Positions 59,188 to 64,000 of a DNA stretch of 64,000 nt are shown here, piece by piece. Numbering within the stretch: the first letter of the stretch is position 1; each line of letters opens with the position of its first letter. Both the position numbers and the translations under genes were made by a program. The stretch is from Kaistella polysaccharea. GTDB lineage: Bacteria; Bacteroidota; Bacteroidia; Flavobacteriales; Weeksellaceae. The DNA is taken from positions 1,860,001-1,924,000 of the forward strand of contig NZ_CP084528.1 in assembly GCF_020410745.1 (NCBI RefSeq), written 5' to 3'. The notes beneath the pieces were generated by a model. The model worked only from the letters and a program-made list of their open reading frames with translations, searched no databases and was not told where the DNA came from.

Positions 59188-60639
59188 ATGAACTGGATTT
59201 TAATTCTAGAGGTTCTTTACGTTATTTTTATTGTCGGCGTTTTGCTCCGCGTTGTTTACGACACCCAAAGTGTGACCAAAACTTTAGCTTATATTTTAAT
59301 GGTTATTTTTTTACCATTAATCGGTGTTTTGATTTATTTTTCTTTTGGCATCAATTATCGGAAAAATAAACTGTACAGTAAAAAAATTATCCAGGATCAA
59401 GAACAGCAAAAAAAGGTTCTGCAAAAATTAGAGGATTACAATCGGGAAAATCTGCGAAATTCCAAGGAAAGTTTAAAGTTTCCGGGTCTCTCGAATATGA
59501 TTTATCAAACGGATCGAAGTCCTTTAACGATGAACAATCACACCCAGTTGCTCATCAATGGTGAAGAAAAATTTCCAGTTGTTCTAGAAGAGTTGAAAAA
59601 AGCACAACATCATATTCATATTGAATATTATATTTATGAAGATGATGAAATTGGTCGCGCGATCGAAGAAATATTAATTGCTAAAGCAAAAGAAGGCGTT
59701 GAAGTTCGTTTTATTTATGATGATTTTGGAAGTTCATCCATTCGAAAAACTTTGGTAAAAAGACTTCAGGAAAATGGCGTGAAAGCTTTCCCTTTTTATA
59801 AAATTATTTTAATAAAACTCGCGAACCGCCTTAACTATAGAGATCACCGTAAAATAATTGTAATTGATGGACGGGTTTCATTTGTAGGCGGAATTAATGT
59901 TTCGGATAAATACATCAACGGTAAAGGAAAAAACGAACTTTTTTGGCGGGATACGCATCTTAAAATTGAAGGTGACGCAACAGCTATTTTGCAGCATATT
60001 TTCATCGGCGACTGGAATTATTGTTCCAATGAAAAACTAACATTAAATGACTTCTATTTTCCGAAACAAGAGCAAAAATTAGCGGATCAACATAAAACGG
60101 TACAGATTGTTTCCAGTGGTCCAGATTCCGATCGGCCTTCCATTTATTACGCAGTTATAAAAGCTATTCAATCTGCAAAAACTGAGGTTCTGTTGACAAC
60201 GCCTTATTTTATTCCCGGCGAAACAATTATCGACGTCATGAAGATGGCCGGACTTTCTGGTGTGGAAGTAAAACTTTTAGTGCCGGGAATTTCCGATTCT
60301 TACTTGGTGAATGCTGCGGCTAAATCTTATTACACCGACCTTTTAAAAGCAGGAGTTAAAATCTATCTCTATCAAAAGGGTTTTGTTCACGCCAAAACTT
60401 TGGTGATTGACCGTGAGCTTGCGATGGTGGGAACGGCAAATCTGGATTACCGAAGCTTCGATCTTAATTTTGAAGTGAATGCAGTTGTTTACGATCAAGA
60501 ATTGGCAGCAGAATTAGCGACTCATTTTGAGGAGGATTTGAAAGATGCCAAACAAATTGAAATTAATGCCTGGTTGCAGCGCCCAAAACATATTCAATTG
60601 ATCGAAAAAATCGTGCGCTTGATTTCGCCGATGCTTTAA
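59188..60639 (+). CDS. cls: Cardiolipin synthase
   Basis: 483 residues. Two N-terminal transmembrane helices (about 3-60) are followed by two PLD domains, each with an HKD motif: HRKIIVIDGRVSFVGGINVS and HAKTLVIDRELAMVGTANLD. It joins two phosphatidylglycerols to cardiolipin at the inner membrane. It starts 10 nt after the regulator gene, so it may share the LytTR operon, and membrane lipid composition could be part of the response. Length is normal. Confidence 0.93.
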   Translation: MNWILILEVLYVIFIVGVLLRVVYDTQSVTKTLAYILMVIFLPLIGVLIYFSFGINYRKNKLYSKKIIQDQEQQKKVLQKLEDYNRENLRNSKESLKFPGLSNMIYQTDRSPLTMNNHTQLLINGEEKFPVVLEELKKAQHHIHIEYYIYEDDEIGRAIEEILIAKAKEGVEVRFIYDDFGSSSIRKTLVKRLQENGVKAFPFYKIILIKLANRLNYRDHRKIIVIDGRVSFVGGINVSDKYINGKGKNELFWRDTHLKIEGDATAILQHIFIGDWNYCSNEKLTLNDFYFPKQEQKLADQHKTVQIVSSGPDSDRPSIYYAVIKAIQSAKTEVLLTTPYFIPGETIIDVMKMAGLSGVEVKLLVPGISDSYLVNAAAKSYYTDLLKAGVKIYLYQKGFVHAKTLVIDRELAMVGTANLDYRSFDLNFEVNAVVYDQELAAELATHFEEDLKDAKQIEINAWLQRPKHIQLIEKIVRLISPML

Positions 60640-60670
60640 AGCTGTTTCTGTATAGCGGGTTATTCTCGGA

Positions 60671-61759
60671 CTAATATTCTTTGGCAACAGCAGGCCTGTC
60701 GCTTTCTTCTTCGATTCCGTTTTCTATAATTTCTTCAACTGTTTCTTCTTCTTCTTCTTCCAGCGTTTCTACATCCTCCTTCTGAACTTCATTTTTGGTA
60801 TTGATAAAGAAACTGCAGAACAGTGGTAAATGATCACTTCCTATATTTCGTAAAGTTTTAAAGTCTTCAATAAAAATATCTGTAGAGTGGAAAAAAAGAT
60901 CGATTGGGAACCTCAATAATTTATATTTTGCGTGGTAGGTAGAGACAAATCCCCGTCCGATTCTAGGGTCTATCAACTCTGAGGTTTTTCTAAAAAGGAT
61001 AGAAGACCGCGCCCAGGCTACATTGTTAAAATCTCCAACTACGATAACTGGTCCCTGTATTTCTTTCACTTTTTTACCAACCGCCAGTAGCTCGCCATCT
61101 CTTTCCTTGGCAGTATCTTCTTCTGTCGGACTTGGCGGCGGCGGATGAACGCCAAAAAAAGTGAATTTCATGCCGTTTTCACTAAAGAGAGACGCTTCAA
61201 TACTTGGTAAATCATCTGCGATGAGGTAATTCACTTTTATATAATCAACTTTTAGTTTGGTATAAAAGTGAATTCCGTACGTATTTTCTAAGGGGACTTT
61301 TTTAAAATTTGGATAATCGTCTTCGATTTGTGTCAAGGCATTTTCCCAATTTTGATCCGATTCCATCGTTAGTAAAATATCTGGCTGCACTTCTTCCACT
61401 AGATTAATCAGTTTCTCGTAATGCTCATTAAACTGATAAACATTAACGGAAATAATAGAAATAGGATTAGAATCTATCGTATTGTTTCGGGCCGTATTTC
61501 GTTTGTATAGTGTCGTATAAGGAATTAAAATGATGACGTGATTGATGATAAGACCTAGATGAACCACTAAAACACTCCAAAAAATAACGCTTATATCCTG
61601 TAAGAAAAGAAATCCTAAAAGGAGGGTGGCAACTTGAAGGACGACTATCTGAACCCGACCAAACTCCCAGACCCGAAAGATCCAGTGCTGATTCCGGATG
61701 AAAGGGAGAATACTTGCCGTAATAGATATCGCGGATAAAAAGTAAAATACAAATAGCAT
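60671..61759 (-). CDS. Membrane-anchored endonuclease/exonuclease/phosphatase (EEP) family protein
   Basis: 362 residues: three N-terminal transmembrane helices (about 1-85), then an EEP domain with SVNVYQFNEHYEKLINLVEE, LTMESDQNW, GDFNNVAWARSS and the C-terminal GSDHLPL catalytic His. The family contains nucleases, phosphatases and sphingomyelinases; the substrate is unknown. A long acidic tail (about 325-355, EDVETLEEEEEETVEEIIEN) is odd. It is convergent with cls, and no terminator is clear between them. Confidence 0.85.
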   Translation of the reverse strand: MLFVFYFLSAISITASILPFIRNQHWIFRVWEFGRVQIVVLQVATLLLGFLFLQDISVIFWSVLVVHLGLIINHVIILIPYTTLYKRNTARNNTIDSNPISIISVNVYQFNEHYEKLINLVEEVQPDILLTMESDQNWENALTQIEDDYPNFKKVPLENTYGIHFYTKLKVDYIKVNYLIADDLPSIEASLFSENGMKFTFFGVHPPPPSPTEEDTAKERDGELLAVGKKVKEIQGPVIVVGDFNNVAWARSSILFRKTSELIDPRIGRGFVSTYHAKYKLLRFPIDLFFHSTDIFIEDFKTLRNIGSDHLPLFCSFFINTKNEVQKEDVETLEEEEEETVEEIIENGIEEESDRPAVAKEY

Positions 61760-61963
61760 AAATTATAATTGGGTGAATTCAACAAGATAAACAAAGTCTT
61801 GCTTAATTAATTCGCGATAAAGATAGCAATAATGTAAAAATAGAGGATTTTTTTTTGCGTGTAAAAGGTGAGTTGTATTTTAATATAATGTTCAAATCTC
61901 CCTAAGAATATCTTGGAATTTTATTTAATGGTCTTTACTAAACCAATATTTCGAATCTTTTCC

Positions 61964-61971
61964 TAACTTTG
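61964..61971 (+). promoter_or_regulatory. -7 promoter box (TAACTTTG) of the hydroxylase gene
   Basis: An exact TAnnTTTG match, 32 nt before the preferred ATG at 62004. No TTG is at the usual -33 distance. Confidence 0.4.
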
Positions 61972-62003
61972 AAATTACTAAAATAAAGTTGATCACGATC
62001 ATA

Positions 62004-62732
62004 ATGGGAGAAATCATTGGTTATATCTTAATATTTTTTGCAATTCTACTCATTCGTTATTTTGCGACTGCAGGAATGTTTTATGCCTATTATCTACGAG
62101 TGAAGAATAACAAAACTTCAAAGAAAATATTAAGTCAACGCCCACTTAAAAAAGAGCAGGTAAAAAAAGAAATTTATTGGAGCATTATTTCTTCAGCTAT
62201 TTTTGCTTTTTTTGGCGCCATAACATATTGGCTTTGGCTAAACGATATGACGGCTGTTTATTTAGATCCCTCAAAATATGGCTATTGGTATTTACCATTC
62301 AGTTTGGTAATCGTTTTATTAATTCACGAAACCTACTATTATTGGCTTCATCGCGCCATGCACATCCCGAAAATTTACAAAGTTGTGCACAAAATTCATC
62401 ATAACAGTCTGAGCAGCACGCCCTGGACTGCTTTTTCTTTTCATCCGTGGGAAAGTGTTATTGAAGCACTAATTCTTCCTCTAATCTTATTGGTTTTGCC
62501 GGTAAATATTTATGTTCTACTTTTCTATCTATTGTTTATGACGTTTAGCAGTTTAGTCAATCACCTAGATATTGAAATTTATCCTGCGTATTTTAGAAAA
62601 AGTAGTTTTGGGAAATTATGGATTGACGCTACCCACCACCATTATCATCACAAAGAATTCAATACCAATTACGGCCTGTATTTTACATTTTGGGATAAAT
62701 TAATGGGTACGGAAAGTCGCAAAATGGAATGA
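62004..62732 (+). CDS. Sterol desaturase / fatty acid hydroxylase superfamily protein
   Basis: About 242 residues with four transmembrane helices and the eight-His di-iron pattern: HETYYYWLHRAMH, HKIHHNS and THHHYHHKEFNTNYG. Members hydroxylate or desaturate lipids in the membrane (sterols, fatty acyl chains, carotenoids); the substrate is unknown. Start 62004 (MGEIIGYILIFF); an in-frame TTG at 61989 is less likely. Size is normal for the bacterial family. Confidence 0.88.
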   Translation: MGEIIGYILIFFAILLIRYFATAGMFYAYYLRVKNNKTSKKILSQRPLKKEQVKKEIYWSIISSAIFAFFGAITYWLWLNDMTAVYLDPSKYGYWYLPFSLVIVLLIHETYYYWLHRAMHIPKIYKVVHKIHHNSLSSTPWTAFSFHPWESVIEALILPLILLVLPVNIYVLLFYLLFMTFSSLVNHLDIEIYPAYFRKSSFGKLWIDATHHHYHHKEFNTNYGLYFTFWDKLMGTESRKME

Positions 62733-62821
62733 TAAGATTATAAAAAAGATCGTGAGCTAAATAATAGCTCACCGTCTTTTATACTGTAACTTGTTTGTTT
62801 TAAGTGCACTAACAATTTCTT

Positions 62822-64000
62822 TTACCAGATCGTTATTCGCTTCTCTTTTGGCAAATACATTTTGTCCTCAGCTTTTACATCAAACGCTTTATAAAAAGGA
62901 GTGGTGTTCATGAGTGGGCCATTCACCCGCCAGATCGGTGGAGAATGCGGATTATTATTGATCCACAACCGAAGAAATTCATCTTTCATCTTCACTTTCC
63001 AAATTCTGGCAATAGAAAGGAAAAAGCGTTGATCTGGCGTAAAATTGCCCACTTTCGTAGAATCCTGTCCTTCCTTTGTCATTTTAAAAGCGTCGTAAGC
63101 AACAGCAATTCCTGCGATATCTGCTGTATTTTCGCCCACCGTCATATCACCTTTAACATGTAAACCATCCAGCACGGTAAATGTGCTGTATTGATCTATT
63201 ACTTGCTGAATTCTTGATTTAAACTGGGCATAATCGTCTTTTGTCCACCAGTTTTTAACATTGCCATCTTTATCATATTGGGCACCTTGGTCATCAAATG
63301 TATGGGTTATTTCATGTCCGATTACCATTCCGATTCCGCCATAATTTAGGGCGTCATCTGCATCGTTATCAAAATAGGGCGATTGCAGTATTCCGGCTGG
63401 AAATACAATCTCATTTGCCGACGGATTGTTGTAGGCAGTAACGGTTGAGGGGGTTGTGAACCACTCGGAATGGTCGACCGGTTTACCCAATTTTGCAAGT
63501 TCACGTTGGTAACCAGCTGCAGACGCTGAAACTAAATTTTCAAAATAAGAATCTCTGCCGATACGCACATTACTGTAATCTTTCCATTTATCGGGATAAC
63601 CAATTTTTTTAGTCATCGCGAAGAGTTTTTCTTTTGCCTTCTGTTTGGTGCTGGCGCTCATCCAGTCCAGATTATCAATTCTTACCGCATAAGCCTTTTG
63701 AACATTATTAACAAGATCTAACATTCTTTTTTTGGCAGATTCCGGAAAATATTTCTTCACATACAATTGTCCTAAAGCTTCGCCCAGGTAATTATCAACA
63801 GCGCTTGCCATGATTTCGCCACGAGATTTTTGAACCGCCTGACCAGATAATACTTTACTAAAGTCAAAAGCCGCATCTACAAAAGGTTGACTTAAATTAG
63901 CAGAATATCCTGCAATGGCATTTGCCCGTAAATATAATTTCCAGTGGTTGATAGGAATAGACTTTAAGAGGTCGTTTAATTTTACATAATAGGCCGGTTG
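62822..64000 (-). CDS. M13 family metallopeptidase (neprilysin/PepO-like), C-terminal part
   Basis: The frame is open from 62822 to the window edge: 392 residues, starting inside the protein. The zinc site is VIGHEITHTFDDQGAQYDKD (HExxH) and GENTADIAGIAVAYDAF (ENxxD). NAYNNPS-type segments (TAYNNPSANEIVFPAGIL) precede it. The C-terminus PKEKRITIW ends in the usual Trp. M13 peptidases of Bacteroidota are secreted or lipoproteins that cut oligopeptides. The N-terminal domain lies outside the window. Confidence 0.93.
   Translation of the reverse strand, partial: QPAYYVKLNDLLKSIPINHWKLYLRANAIAGYSANLSQPFVDAAFDFSKVLSGQAVQKSRGEIMASAVDNYLGEALGQLYVKKYFPESAKKRMLDLVNNVQKAYAVRIDNLDWMSASTKQKAKEKLFAMTKKIGYPDKWKDYSNVRIGRDSYFENLVSASAAGYQRELAKLGKPVDHSEWFTTPSTVTAYNNPSANEIVFPAGILQSPYFDNDADDALNYGGIGMVIGHEITHTFDDQGAQYDKDGNVKNWWTKDDYAQFKSRIQQVIDQYSTFTVLDGLHVKGDMTVGENTADIAGIAVAYDAFKMTKEGQDSTKVGNFTPDQRFFLSIARIWKVKMKDEFLRLWINNNPHSPPIWRVNGPLMNTTPFYKAFDVKAEDKMYLPKEKRITIW

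Noticed and set aside
1..64000. CRISPR arrays, tRNA/rRNA genes, prophage and complete insertion sequences
   Set aside because: None was seen: no spaced direct repeats, no T-loop GGTTCGAATCC-type motif in a cloverleaf, and no transposase, integrase or phage structural gene.

Overview
The window looks like a chromosomal segment of a low-GC Bacteroidota, most likely class Flavobacteriia and the Weeksellaceae (Chryseobacterium/Kaistella-like) branch; the genus is inferred. The evidence is: GldH and SprE/PorW (gliding and type IX secretion lipoproteins), a GLPGLI-family protein, a large TonB-type outer-membrane protein, a fused MurF-alanine racemase, and repeated TAnnTTTG (-7) boxes just upstream of genes, which is the Bacteroidota promoter signature. 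No tRNA, rRNA, CRISPR array, prophage or intact insertion sequence was seen. Gene density is high and almost everything is core metabolism or envelope biology.

Layout. 0-8 kb: start of a FadL/OmpP1 porin, then ricT-gldH-pbp1A, selO and a polytopic membrane protein. 8-14 kb (minus): TPR protein, glmM, and an iron-uptake unit feoA-feoB followed by two tandem paralogous genes for Cys-tailed single-span proteins. 14-25 kb: GLPGLI protein, DinB-like protein, TonB-type receptor, cupin-like protein, DoxX, M14 peptidase, lepA, and an ECF sigma / membrane anti-sigma / Spy-like triad. 25-30 kb (plus): DUF2520 protein, KdsC-type phosphatase, Maf and SprE. 30-36 kb (minus): tsaB, SDR, yraN, LD-carboxypeptidase, LysE-like exporter, rnr, rpiB. 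36-46 kb: a 0.6 kb non-coding gap, pgk, a methyltransferase, mnmG bracketed by two perfect parS sites, ybeY, a patatin/barrel protein, murF-alr and tdk. 46-53 kb (plus): acidic conserved protein, MurC/Mpl-type ligase, rsmI, fabG, then egtB-egtD-racemase-like (ergothioneine). 53-64 kb: surE, a Prc-type protease, a LytS-type kinase / two 2TM proteins / LytTR regulator operon, cardiolipin synthase, a membrane-anchored EEP-family protein, a sterol-desaturase-family hydroxylase and the C-terminal part of an M13 peptidase.

How it fits together. Cell-wall functions recur (pbp1A, glmM, LD-carboxypeptidase, murF-alr, MurC/Mpl-type ligase), as do translation and RNA maturation functions (lepA, mnmG, ybeY, rsmI, tsaB, rnr, ricT). 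The two parS sites (38758-38773 and 40649-40664) imply that the window lies in the ParB-loaded, origin-proximal part of the chromosome; the 36.0-36.6 kb gap is a tentative oriC candidate. The least explained sequences are three short intergenic elements (21520-21613, about 23480-23604, and 50270-50371). They share conserved arms around a variable, often palindromic centre, and one is bracketed by 14-bp perfect direct repeats. They look like copies of a small dispersed REP/MITE-like family.
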